From assembly GCA_050186335.1 (NCBI GenBank), contig JBFWYO010000038.1, positions 1 through 41,919 on the forward strand: a DNA stretch of 41,919 nt, read 5' to 3'. Under the pieces are notes generated by a model, which was given only the letters and a program-made list of their open reading frames with translations, had not been told where the DNA came from and did not search any database. The first letter of the stretch is position 1; each line of letters begins with the position of its first letter. Position numbers and translations under genes: made by a program. Shown here piece by piece: positions 8,665 to 15,591 of this stretch. Source of the DNA: JBFWYO01 sp050186335 (lineage in GTDB: Bacteria > Pseudomonadota > Alphaproteobacteria > Bin65).

Positions 8665-9759
8665 CTAAAAAGTCCGCCCCATCGCCACGTCGTGGGCGAA
8701 CTCGAACAAGCCGTCGCACGTCGGCCCCAGGGCGCCGATACGCGGATCGGCCGTATTGCCGCGGCAGAAGCGGGCATAGATCTGCAGGAAGATCACTGCC
8801 AGCTTGAACTGCGTCAGCACGCGGATGAACTGAAAACCGGACATGTCGCGGCCGGTTTTACGCGCGTAGAGATCCACGACTTCGTGGCGCGACAAGAAGC
8901 CGTCGCCGCCGGCCGCCGGAATCTGGCCCATCTCGTGCATGGCTTTCGGATCGCCGGGTTGGATCCAATAACCGACCAGAGTGCCGAGATCGAACAGCGG
9001 ATCGCCGCGCGTGCACATGTCCCAATCCAGCACCGCGATCGGGCGTGTCGGCTGTTTGGGATCGAGGATGATGTTGTCGAATTTGAAATCGTTATGGATC
9101 AGCGTGATATCGCCGGCCGGCACCTTTTGCTGCATCAGCCATGCCGCCACTTCGCGCGCCGGCTTGCACGGCTCGCCGTCCTTGTAGACGTCCTTGCTGG
9201 CCACGGCGCAGCGTTTGATCCAGCCATCGACCGCGCGTTGCAGAAAACCCTCGGGCTTGCCGAAACCGTCGAGTCCGACTTCCTTGGGATCGATCGCATG
9301 AAATTCGGCCAGCACGTCGACGATCATTTGGCTCAGTTCGCGACCCTTGCCCCTCAGTTCGGGCGGCACCGTGCGGCGCATGACCAGGCCGGGACGGTAT
9401 TCCATGATGAAGAACGGCGCGCCCAAGATCGCGACATCGTCGCAAAAGGCGAAGGCGCGCGGCGCCAGCGGGAATTTGCCGTGAATGGCGCTGAGCACGC
9501 GAAACTCGCGCGCCATGTCGTTGCCGCCCGGCGGCAGCGGGCCCATCGGCGGCCGCCGCAATACGCAAGGCGTACCATCGATCGTCAGCAGGTAGTTCAG
9601 ATTGCCGAAGCCGCCAATGAACTGCCTTGGTGGCGGCTCGGGCGAAAAGCGCATGCCGCGTTCGTGTAAATACGCGCCGAGCTTGGGCCAATCCAGTTTC
9701 TGGGCGTGCTCGGAAGCGAAGAATTCGGGATCGGCGGACATCGGCGGCGTCGCTTTCAT
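8665..9759 (-). CDS. APH-family phosphotransferase (acyl-CoA dehydrogenase-associated type)
   Basis: A 364-residue kinase-fold protein. The APH catalytic loop is seen as ITLIHNDFKFDNIILD and the metal-binding motif as AVLDWDMCTRGDPLFDLG. The N-terminal part, RQFIGGFGNLNYLLTIDGTPCVLRRPPMGPLPPGGNDMAREFRVLSAI, is the ATP-binding lobe in the form typical of the ACAD10/ACAD11-like group, which often sits with acyl-CoA dehydrogenases (family knowledge). The physiological substrate is unknown; nothing suggests antibiotic resistance. It follows dctP upstream by 39 bases on the same strand and may be cotranscribed. A later start, ATG 9741, is also possible because neither has a clear ribosome site. 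Confidence 0.86.
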   Translation of the reverse strand: MKATPPMSADPEFFASEHAQKLDWPKLGAYLHERGMRFSPEPPPRQFIGGFGNLNYLLTIDGTPCVLRRPPMGPLPPGGNDMAREFRVLSAIHGKFPLAPRAFAFCDDVAILGAPFFIMEYRPGLVMRRTVPPELRGKGRELSQMIVDVLAEFHAIDPKEVGLDGFGKPEGFLQRAVDGWIKRCAVASKDVYKDGEPCKPAREVAAWLMQQKVPAGDITLIHNDFKFDNIILDPKQPTRPIAVLDWDMCTRGDPLFDLGTLVGYWIQPGDPKAMHEMGQIPAAGGDGFLSRHEVVDLYARKTGRDMSGFQFIRVLTQFKLAVIFLQIYARFCRGNTADPRIGALGPTCDGLFEFAHDVAMGRTF

Positions 9760-9799
9760 GTGGCGAGGCGCCGATCATAGCGGATGGCCGGATGAAAGA

Positions 9800-9841
9800 A
9801 AGGCGGCGATGCCGGTCTTGTACCCGACGCATCGCCGCCTT
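9800..9841 (-). terminator. Intrinsic terminator after the methyltransferase gene
   Basis: AAGGCGGCGATG (9800-9811) and CATCGCCGCCTT (9830-9841) form a perfect 12-bp stem with an 18-base loop. On the minus strand the stem is followed by TTCTTTC, a pyrimidine/T-rich tail. It lies 23 bases past the methyltransferase stop and before the phosphotransferase start, so it separates the two units. Confidence 0.72.
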
Positions 9842-9863
9842 GTGCAACGCTTTGGCCGAAGCC

Positions 9864-10946
9864 TTACGGCCGGCAGACGTAATAGCAATTCTGGATGTCG
9901 TGCGCGAGCTCATGCACGACAACCGAGCCGAAGCCGGCGTCGCCCATCATTTTGGTCGCCAGTTCGCGGCCCCACATGGCGCCCAAGCCGGCACCGTCCT
10001 GCGCCAGCGAGACGGTCATGCAGTGCAAGCAGGAAATCGTATATAGCAGCGTGCCGATCGGATGGCTGCAATTGCCGTGTACGTGGCTCGACCCGTTGAT
10101 GTCCTGCGCCAGGTAGACGCCGTCTGGCGCCAGCGACCGGTGGATGCCGCGCAGCAGCGCCGCCGGATCGGCCTGATCGTGCACGGCGTCGAACGTGACC
10201 GCGAAATCGAACTGCGGCGGCGACGCCTCGGTATCGAGATGCGTCAGATCGCGCGCTTCGAAACGCACATTGGCGAGATTCCGCTTGGCCGCCTCGGCAC
10301 GCGCGAAGCCGATCGCATCGGCCGACAGATCGAAGCCGACAAATTGGCTGTTCGGGTACCACTCGGCCATGGACATCAAGGCCAGGCCGCGGCCGCAGCC
10401 GAAATCGACGACGCGGATGCCGGCGTGCAGCCGCTCGATCAGGCCCGGCGCCAGCGGCAGGATATGGTCGCGCAGCGCCGGCAGCACCGACTGGCCGCTA
10501 TCTTCCGCCATCACTTCGTGAAACCGCCCGAAGCGGCTGTACGGCACGCCGCCGCCGTGGCGGAAACACGACACGATATCGTCCTCGACCGAGCCGAGCA
10601 GCGGCAGGTATTGCGCGAACACCGCGAGGTTGTTCGGCGTCGCCGCGCGCGTCAGGCATGCGGCATGGGCCTGCGGCAGATGATAGGTGCCGGCGGTGTG
10701 ATCGTGCACGACGACCGCGCCGGTGACCATCGCGCCCAACCACTCGCGCACATAGCGCTCGTTCAAGTTGGCGGCCGCGGCGATCGCGGCGGGCGTTGCC
10801 GGCGGCAAGGTTGCCATTGCATCGAACAGGCCGGTGCGATGTCCGATCGAAATCATCAGCCCGAGCGCGCCGGCGTTCAGCGTGTCCAACATGCGCTGCT
10901 CGAATTGCTGGGCTTGCGTTTGTGTAGGCATCGACGATCCATCCAT
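9864..10946 (-). CDS. Class I SAM-dependent methyltransferase with N-terminal winged helix (Rv2258c-like)
   Basis: A 360-residue protein. The N-terminal 100 residues (FEQRMLDTLNAGALGLMISIGHRTGLFDAM, then AAAANLNERYVREWLGAMVTGAV) form the winged-helix dimerisation part seen in O-methyltransferases and Rv2258c-like enzymes. The SAM-binding motif I is VVDFGCGRGLALMSMAEWYP, motif II ends in VGFDLS, and DFAVTFDAVHDQADP is the post-II region. The methyl acceptor is unknown. Upstream, a large palindrome overlaps the TATAAAT promoter element, and a TetR gene runs divergently, so the enzyme is probably controlled by that repressor (inference). ATG 10946 is used; ATG 10931 is an alternative. Confidence 0.87.
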   Translation of the reverse strand: MDGSSMPTQTQAQQFEQRMLDTLNAGALGLMISIGHRTGLFDAMATLPPATPAAIAAAANLNERYVREWLGAMVTGAVVVHDHTAGTYHLPQAHAACLTRAATPNNLAVFAQYLPLLGSVEDDIVSCFRHGGGVPYSRFGRFHEVMAEDSGQSVLPALRDHILPLAPGLIERLHAGIRVVDFGCGRGLALMSMAEWYPNSQFVGFDLSADAIGFARAEAAKRNLANVRFEARDLTHLDTEASPPQFDFAVTFDAVHDQADPAALLRGIHRSLAPDGVYLAQDINGSSHVHGNCSHPIGTLLYTISCLHCMTVSLAQDGAGLGAMWGRELATKMMGDAGFGSVVVHELAHDIQNCYYVCRP

Positions 10947-10958
10947 GACGTAGGTCCG

Positions 10959-10998
10959 ATCTCTTATTTATACCATCTAGTTGGTATAAATAAGAGAT
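10959..10998. promoter_or_regulatory. 40-bp palindromic operator before the methyltransferase gene
   Basis: ATCTCTTATTTATACCA (10959-10975) and its exact complement TGGTATAAATAAGAGAT (10982-10998) flank TCTAGT, giving a 40-bp palindrome with one mismatched pair. It begins 12 bases upstream of the methyltransferase ATG, and the TATAAAT in the right arm can serve as its -10 element. Bound protein would block transcription. The divergent TetR product is the obvious candidate (inference). Confidence 0.72.
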
Positions 10999-11070
10999 AG
11001 AGAAAACTCCTATCGGCCGTCAACAGTCACCATAGCATGCGCAATTTTGTCGCAGGTATTACAATTTATC

Positions 11071-11146
11071 ATTTCATTTCAATGAAATAAAAACTGGCGA
11101 GACCGGCGCCGTTGCAGTTGAAACGAATTTAGACTATATGGTCTAA
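11071..11146. promoter_or_regulatory. Two palindromes in the TetR promoter region
   Basis: ATTTCATT-TC-AATGAAAT at 11071-11088 is a perfect 8-bp inverted repeat. TTAGAC-TATATG-GTCTAA at 11129-11146 is a second palindrome, ending 17 bases before the TetR ATG. The TAGAC/GTCTA half-site pattern is like known operators of several TetR/AcrR repressors such as NemR (family knowledge), so autoregulation through 11129-11146 is likely. The 11071 site is unassigned. Confidence 0.65.
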
Positions 11147-11163
11147 GAATTATAGGAGCCGGC

Positions 11164-11781
11164 ATGAGCAGGGACGGAACGCAAACCCGCCAGAACATTC
11201 TCGACGCCGCCGAGGCATTGGTGCTGCGCCAAGGCTTCGCCGCGACCTCGATCGACCGCGTGATCGACAATGCCGGCATCACAAAGGGCACATTCTTCTA
11301 CCACTTCAAGACCAAGAACGATCTTGCGCTCGCCCTGGTCGATCGCTACGCGCGCATGGACGCGCACAACCTCGAGACCAATTTATTGCGCGCGGAAAAA
11401 CTGTCGCGCGACCCGCTGCAGCAGGTGCTGATCTTCGTCGGCCTGTTCCGCGAAATGCTCGACGGGCTGACCGAGCCCGCGCCCGGCTGCCTGTTCGCGT
11501 CGTACTGCGTCGAGGCACAGCTGTTCGACGTCCAGACCCACAAGGTGATTCGCGATGCCATGCAGCATTGGCGCGAGCGGCTGGGCGCGAAATTCGACGA
11601 GGTGATCGCGCGCTATCCGCCGCACCAGAAGGTCGCCGCAGCGGAGCTGGCCGACATGATCACGGTCGTGTTCGAAGGCGGATTCATCATGTCAAAGATC
11701 ATGACCGAACCCAATCTGGTCGCGGCCCAGCTCGATCATTACCGGAACTACCTCGAGCTGTTGTTCGCGCCGCGGGCATAA
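11164..11781 (+). CDS. TetR/AcrR family transcriptional regulator
   Basis: A 205-residue repressor. The N-terminal helix-turn-helix domain is RQNILDAAEALVLRQGFAATSIDRVIDNAGITKGTFFYHFKTKNDLA (residues about 8-55), a classic TetR pattern. The C-terminal part carries PGCLFASYCVEAQLFDVQTHKVIRD, typical of the NemR/LmrA-like ligand-binding domains. The AGGAG site at 11154-11158 supports ATG 11164. It is divergent from the methyltransferase, with three palindromes between them. Its inducer is unknown. Confidence 0.9.
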   Translation: MSRDGTQTRQNILDAAEALVLRQGFAATSIDRVIDNAGITKGTFFYHFKTKNDLALALVDRYARMDAHNLETNLLRAEKLSRDPLQQVLIFVGLFREMLDGLTEPAPGCLFASYCVEAQLFDVQTHKVIRDAMQHWRERLGAKFDEVIARYPPHQKVAAAELADMITVVFEGGFIMSKIMTEPNLVAAQLDHYRNYLELLFAPRA

Positions 11782-11810
11782 ACAACTTCGACTGCAAAGA
11801 ATATCGCCCC

Positions 11811-11836
11811 CATGCTGAGCCTGTCGAAGCATGAAG
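11811..11836. repeat. Short dispersed repeat fragment
   Basis: CATGCTGAGCCTGTCGAAGCATGA forms a small inverted repeat (CATGCT/AGCATG) of the CTGAGCCTGTCGAAG type that is common in alphaproteobacterial intergenic regions. A similar sequence, CATGCCGAGTTTATCGAAGCATGAG, lies near 29707-29731. It follows the TetR stop. Confidence 0.5.
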
Positions 11837-11905
11837 ATCACCGGTGTCTCAGCCTTCGTCAGCCTCATGGCGACGCGCCTCGCTCGGCTGCTCCCTTTGA
11901 ACAAA

Positions 11906-11937
11906 AAACCGCCGCACCCTTTCGGTTGCGGCGGTTT
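11906..11937 (-). terminator. Intrinsic terminator between convergent TetR and LLM genes
   Basis: AAACCGCCGCA (11906-11916) pairs perfectly with TGCGGCGGTTT (11927-11937) around a 10-base loop. On the minus strand the stem ends in six T (complement of 11903-11908), 24 bases past the LLM stop, a good rho-independent terminator. On the plus strand TTTATT follows, so it may also stop TetR transcription. Confidence 0.8.
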
Positions 11938-11960
11938 ATTCGAGCTCGGAACGCGGCAGC

Positions 11961-13001
11961 TTAGGCCGCCATTTTGAGTTTGGCGATCTTGGCTTCGGCG
12001 CGCGGCATGACTTCCTTGGCGAACAAGATCATCGAGCGGTCGACGATCTCCGGATTCATGAAGCCGAAATTGTGCAGCGTCGAGATGTGGCGCGCGCCCA
12101 TTTCGTACAGGCGGACGACCTTGTCGACGAGCTGATCGACCGTGCCGAACAGGGCCAAGCCGCTGCGCTGGATGTCGTCGAACGTCTGGCTCTTGGCGTA
12201 CAGGCGCGAGCGGACGTAGAGATCGAACGGCTCTGCCGCATTCGCGCGCAATTCGGCTTCGGTTTCCGCAGCGTGGGTGTGGAAGCACCAGATCGAATCG
12301 CTGTCGTCGTGCGGCATTCCCGCTTCCGCACGGCCCTTCTGGTACTGCTGGATCATGGTGCCGACGCCCTCGAAATTGTCGGTGGTCGCGTACGGCACGG
12401 TGAACAGCCGGTTGCCCTGCTTGCCGACATGATAGGCCGCTTCCGGCGCCAGGACCGCCACATACATCGGGATTTCTTTTTGGATCGGCAGCACGTTGAG
12501 GACCACGTTGGTCGATTCGCTGAACTTGCCCTTGTACGCCAGGCGATCGCCGCGCAGCAGCTTGCGCATGATGTCGAGGTTTTCGTTGAAACGATCGCGC
12601 TTTTCGGCCGGGTTGGCATTGTAGCCTTCGAATTCATGCTTCAGATAGCCACTGCCGACGCCATAGACGAGTCGTCCGTTCGAGATCACATCCAGCATGG
12701 CGTAGCTTTCGGCCAGCCGGCGCGGATCGTGGAACGTCAGAATGGAAATTGCGGTGCCCAGGCGGATGCGCTTGGTGCGCTGCGCGATCGCGGCCAGCAT
12801 GACGGCCGGATCCGGCACCACGCCGTATTCATGAAAATGATGCTCGGCGCAGAAGAAAGTATCGTAGCCGAGGCTTTCGGCCAGTTCGCATTGGTGCATC
12901 ACCTGCGCGTACAATTGCGGCACGGTGCGCGATTGGGACGGATAATGATCATTCACCGAAAAAAATGAAAACAGCATCTTGGGTTTTCCGCTGTTCGCCA
13001 T
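11961..13001 (-). CDS. LLM-class flavin-dependent oxidoreductase (first)
   Basis: A 346-residue bacterial luciferase-like monooxygenase (F420/FMN-dependent TIM barrel). Recognisable parts are FCAEHHFHEYGVVPDPAVMLAAIAQRTKRIRLGTAISILTFHDPRRLAESYAMLDVISNGRLVYGVGSGYLKHEFEGY and the C-terminal GTVDQLVDKVVRLYEMGARHI. These enzymes oxidise diverse small molecules with reduced flavin and oxygen; the substrate is not predictable. A strong AGGAG site precedes ATG 13001, and a terminator follows the stop. It is divergent from an IclR regulator across a palindromic site, suggesting local substrate-responsive control. Confidence 0.9.
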   Translation of the reverse strand: MANSGKPKMLFSFFSVNDHYPSQSRTVPQLYAQVMHQCELAESLGYDTFFCAEHHFHEYGVVPDPAVMLAAIAQRTKRIRLGTAISILTFHDPRRLAESYAMLDVISNGRLVYGVGSGYLKHEFEGYNANPAEKRDRFNENLDIMRKLLRGDRLAYKGKFSESTNVVLNVLPIQKEIPMYVAVLAPEAAYHVGKQGNRLFTVPYATTDNFEGVGTMIQQYQKGRAEAGMPHDDSDSIWCFHTHAAETEAELRANAAEPFDLYVRSRLYAKSQTFDDIQRSGLALFGTVDQLVDKVVRLYEMGARHISTLHNFGFMNPEIVDRSMILFAKEVMPRAEAKIAKLKMAA

Positions 13002-13039
13002 CTGTCTGCTCCTTATATAGTCCGCTTGGCGCCGAGTTA

Positions 13040-13073
13040 TTATACTATCCGTAACGTGTTATGGATTGTATAA
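13040..13073. promoter_or_regulatory. Palindromic operator between LLM and IclR genes
   Basis: TATACTATCCGTAAC (13041-13055) and GTTATGGATTGTATA (13058-13072) are inverted repeats matching at 13 of 15 positions around GT, with a further T/A pair outside. The site lies in the divergent promoter space, between ATG 13001 and ATG 13106. IclR-family dimers bind such sites, so control of both genes by the IclR product is likely (inference). Confidence 0.68.
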
Positions 13074-13105
13074 ATGAGACTGCGTCGGGGAGTCAAGGGA
13101 CCACG

Positions 13106-13867
13106 ATGAGCGAAAAGCGCCAGCAAGGTGTGCAATCAGTCGAGATCGGCTTGGCTTTGGCCCGCGCCCTGGCCCGCCACGGTCCGACCATGACATTAAA
13201 GGATCTTGCCGCCGCCGCGCGCATGGCGCCGGCCAAGGCACATCGCTACCTAGTCAGCCTGATTCGCGCCGGCATCGTCGATCAGGATCCGGCGTCGGCC
13301 AAGTATCGCCTGGGCCCGGCCGCGATCGAAATCGGCATGGCCGCGCTGTCGACCGCCGATGTGCTGCGGTTCGGCGCCGAAATCATCCTCAACGTGCGCG
13401 ACGCGATCGACGAAACCGTGTTCATTGCGCTGTGGAGCGAACGCGGCCCGGTCATCGTCCGCTGGGAGGAATCGAGCCGCCCGGTCGCGGTCAACGTGCG
13501 GCCCGGTTCGATCATGCCGTTGGTGCGTTCCGCAACCGGCCGCATCTTCGCGGCGTTCATGCCGGAGAAGATCGTCCGGCCGATGATCGATGCCGAACTC
13601 GCTGCCAAACCGCCGCTCGAAGATACCTGGGAAAACGTGCTCGCGGCCACCCGACGCACCCGCATGGGCCGCGTCGAGGGCGTCATGATGGCCGGCGTCT
13701 CGGGCCTGGCGGCGCCCGTGTTCGACCACCAGGGCAAAATGGTCGCCGCGGTGGCTTCCATGGGGACCGACCGGATTTTCGACGCGCGGCTCGACGGCAA
13801 GATCGTCCCGGCGTTGCGCAATGCCGCCGAGGAATTGTCGCGACGGCTCGGGCACTCGGGCGGGTAG
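13106..13867 (+). CDS. IclR family transcriptional regulator
   Basis: A 253-residue regulator. The N-terminal winged helix reads QSVEIGLALARALARHGPTMTLKDLAAAARMAPAKAHRYLVSLIRAGIVDQDPASAKYRLGPAAIEIG, and the C-terminal GAF-like effector domain contains RPGSIMPLVRSATGRIFAAFMP and SGLAAPVFDHQGKMVAAVASMG. ATG 13106 has an AAGGGA ribosome site five bases upstream. An in-frame ATG at 13061 would put the start inside the operator and has no such site, so it is rejected. It probably controls the divergent LLM oxidoreductase gene. Confidence 0.9.
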   Translation: MSEKRQQGVQSVEIGLALARALARHGPTMTLKDLAAAARMAPAKAHRYLVSLIRAGIVDQDPASAKYRLGPAAIEIGMAALSTADVLRFGAEIILNVRDAIDETVFIALWSERGPVIVRWEESSRPVAVNVRPGSIMPLVRSATGRIFAAFMPEKIVRPMIDAELAAKPPLEDTWENVLAATRRTRMGRVEGVMMAGVSGLAAPVFDHQGKMVAAVASMGTDRIFDARLDGKIVPALRNAAEELSRRLGHSGG

Positions 13868-13890
13868 AAAGCGGTTCGACTGTGCCGGTC

Positions 13891-14031
13891 GCCCATCCTT
13901 CGATACGCGTGCAAGGGCACGCTACACCGGATGAGGCTTCAAGGCTGGGATGAGGCTTTAATTTTGGCGCGCTTCGCACACACCGCCTCGTCCTGCGCAG
14001 CGCATGCTAACGCGCGTATCGAAGGATGGGC
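13891..14031. repeat. 141-bp element with 19-bp perfect inverted ends (MITE-like)
   Basis: GCCCATCCTTCGATACGCG at 13891-13909 is exactly reversed as CGCGTATCGAAGGATGGGC at 14013-14031. The 103 bases between contain CGGATGAGGC and GGGATGAGGC direct repeats and no reading frame of note. The identical 19-mer occurs again at 41752-41770. No flanking target duplication is obvious. It lies between the IclR and speE stops. Confidence 0.7.
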
Positions 14032-14054
14032 GGCAAGCGCGATCCGAGGGAAAA

Positions 14055-14912
14055 TTACTTCTCGAACAGGTCGCGCACGAAGCGCGGCAGCCCGAAAGCG
14101 CCCTGGTGCAGCTCCGGCGTGTAGTAGCGGGTCTTCAGCTTCGCCGCCTTGAACGCCTTGGCGATCTTGGCGACCGGCAGTTTGCGCAACGCGACATTGT
14201 CGGTCGCCCAGCCGAGCGTCATGAAGCCGCCCGCATAGGTCGGCACGCACGCCATGTAGAACCAGCCGTCCTTGAACAGGGACGTGAAATACTTGTGCGA
14301 GGTGGCGACTTCGTCGCCCTGCATGAACGGCACGCCGTTCTGCGTCACCAGCACGCCGCCCTTGGCCAGCGCCTTGCGGCAACCGGCGTAGAACTTCTTC
14401 GTGAACAGTACGGCGCCCGGACCGATCGGATCGGTCGAATCGATAATAACGACGTCGAATTTTTCCTTGGTCTCCTCGACGAACTTGGCGCCGTCGGCGA
14501 TGACGATCTTGCCGCGTTTGTTGTCGAACGAGCCCTGGTGGATGCCGGGCAGGAACTTCTTGCTGAGATTGATCACATAAGGATCGATCTCGACCATGGT
14601 CGCGTGGATCTGCTTGTGCTTGAGCACTTCGCGCAGGCAGCCGCCGTCGCCGCCGCCGATGATCAGCACTTTCTTGACCGGACGCCCTTGGGCGGCCAAG
14701 GCCAGGATCGGCACATGGGCGAGCATCTCGTGATAGATGAATTCGTCGCCTTCGGTCGTCTGGATGATGCCATCCAGCGCCAGCACGCGACCGACCTTCG
14801 GGTTCTGAAAGATGATCAGATCCTGAAGGTCGGTTTTTTCGCGGTGCAGGATTTTAGCGACTCGCAGCGTCTGCCGCAGGTCGGAATGAAGCGTCTCTTC
14901 GTACCACTTCAA
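14055..14912 (-). CDS. speE: Spermidine synthase (polyamine aminopropyltransferase)
   Basis: A 285-residue enzyme that moves the aminopropyl group of decarboxylated SAM onto putrescine. Family marks are KWYEETLHSDLRQTLRVAKILHREKT, the substrate/cofactor motif GGGDGGCLREVLKH, VEIDPYVI, and DVVIIDSTDPIGPGAVLFTKKFY. It starts with TTG at 14912, overlapping the speD stop by four bases (TTGA); no ATG is available in this frame nearby and an AGGGG lies ten bases upstream. It works directly with SpeD, and the overlap implies coupled translation. Confidence 0.95.
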   Translation of the reverse strand: MKWYEETLHSDLRQTLRVAKILHREKTDLQDLIIFQNPKVGRVLALDGIIQTTEGDEFIYHEMLAHVPILALAAQGRPVKKVLIIGGGDGGCLREVLKHKQIHATMVEIDPYVINLSKKFLPGIHQGSFDNKRGKIVIADGAKFVEETKEKFDVVIIDSTDPIGPGAVLFTKKFYAGCRKALAKGGVLVTQNGVPFMQGDEVATSHKYFTSLFKDGWFYMACVPTYAGGFMTLGWATDNVALRKLPVAKIAKAFKAAKLKTRYYTPELHQGAFGLPRFVRDLFEK

Positions 14913-15412
14913 CCGATCAAACCCCTTTTGTGTTCGGACAATTGTACGAACTCGGGCTGGAACACCTGCTTGATCACGGTTACGGCCTTATAAGGGTCGC
15001 ACGTGCCGCACATGAAGATATCGATCGCTGCGTAGCCGCGCTCGGGCCACGTGTGAATCGAAATGTGCGACTCGGCAAGCACCACCACGCCGGACACACC
15101 CATGCCCGGGCCGAAGTGATGCATGTAAACATGCAGAACGTTGGCACCCGCCCTCTTCGCGGCTTTCACGAGGCCCTTTTCGGAGACCTCGAGCTCGCCG
15201 AGATTTTTCGCGTTCCAAAGTTCGACGATCAGGTGCGTGCCTGCGTATTCGACGCCTTCCTTACTGATGAAGTGATCTTTGCGTTCTTCAGTCTTGGGCG
15301 TCGAGGCACGGCGCGGTAGGCGAGTGACGTTACTTGTGTTGGCTGTCTCGAGAGCAGGCTGTTGCCCCTCTTCCGAGAACACCCCCAACCGGGCAGTAGA
15401 GGCCTTTGCCAT
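14909..15412 (-). CDS. speD: S-adenosylmethionine decarboxylase proenzyme with N-terminal extension
   Basis: A 167-residue pyruvoyl enzyme. The self-cleavage site is E114-S115 in VLAESHISIHTWPERGYAAIDIFMCGTCDPYKA, where S115 would become the pyruvoyl group; the proton-donor Cys and the His are present. The catalytic domain starts near VEYAGTHLIVELW (about residue 54), so there are some 50 extra N-terminal residues, polar and basic, compared with the usual bacterial class-1B protein. A strong GGGGAG ribosome site six bases before ATG 15412 supports the long form. It supplies decarboxylated SAM to the overlapping speE. Confidence 0.93.
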   Translation of the reverse strand: MAKASTARLGVFSEEGQQPALETANTSNVTRLPRRASTPKTEERKDHFISKEGVEYAGTHLIVELWNAKNLGELEVSEKGLVKAAKRAGANVLHVYMHHFGPGMGVSGVVVLAESHISIHTWPERGYAAIDIFMCGTCDPYKAVTVIKQVFQPEFVQLSEHKRGLIG

Positions 15413-15591
15413 TTAGGCTCCCCAACCAGTGAGATGTTACGGAAACATATCGCGCGCTATTTCACTTGAATCTTTCCGCAATGCAAGAAAATTTTTGAAA
15501 AAATGGCTTTCGGACGCAAAAAAGTGAGTCGCCACGGCATCAAATCGTCGCGTCGACGCCGCCGAGAAAAACCAAACCCGCCCGCGGCGAA

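Noticed and set aside
7738..9669. A 643-codon plus-strand frame over dctP and the phosphotransferase
   Set aside because: It spans two genuine minus-strand genes and their intergenic gap, and has no family resemblance.
8665..9759. Aminoglycoside resistance kinase
   Set aside because: The fold is shared, but the sequence is of the ACAD10/11-associated group, with no resistance-gene context.
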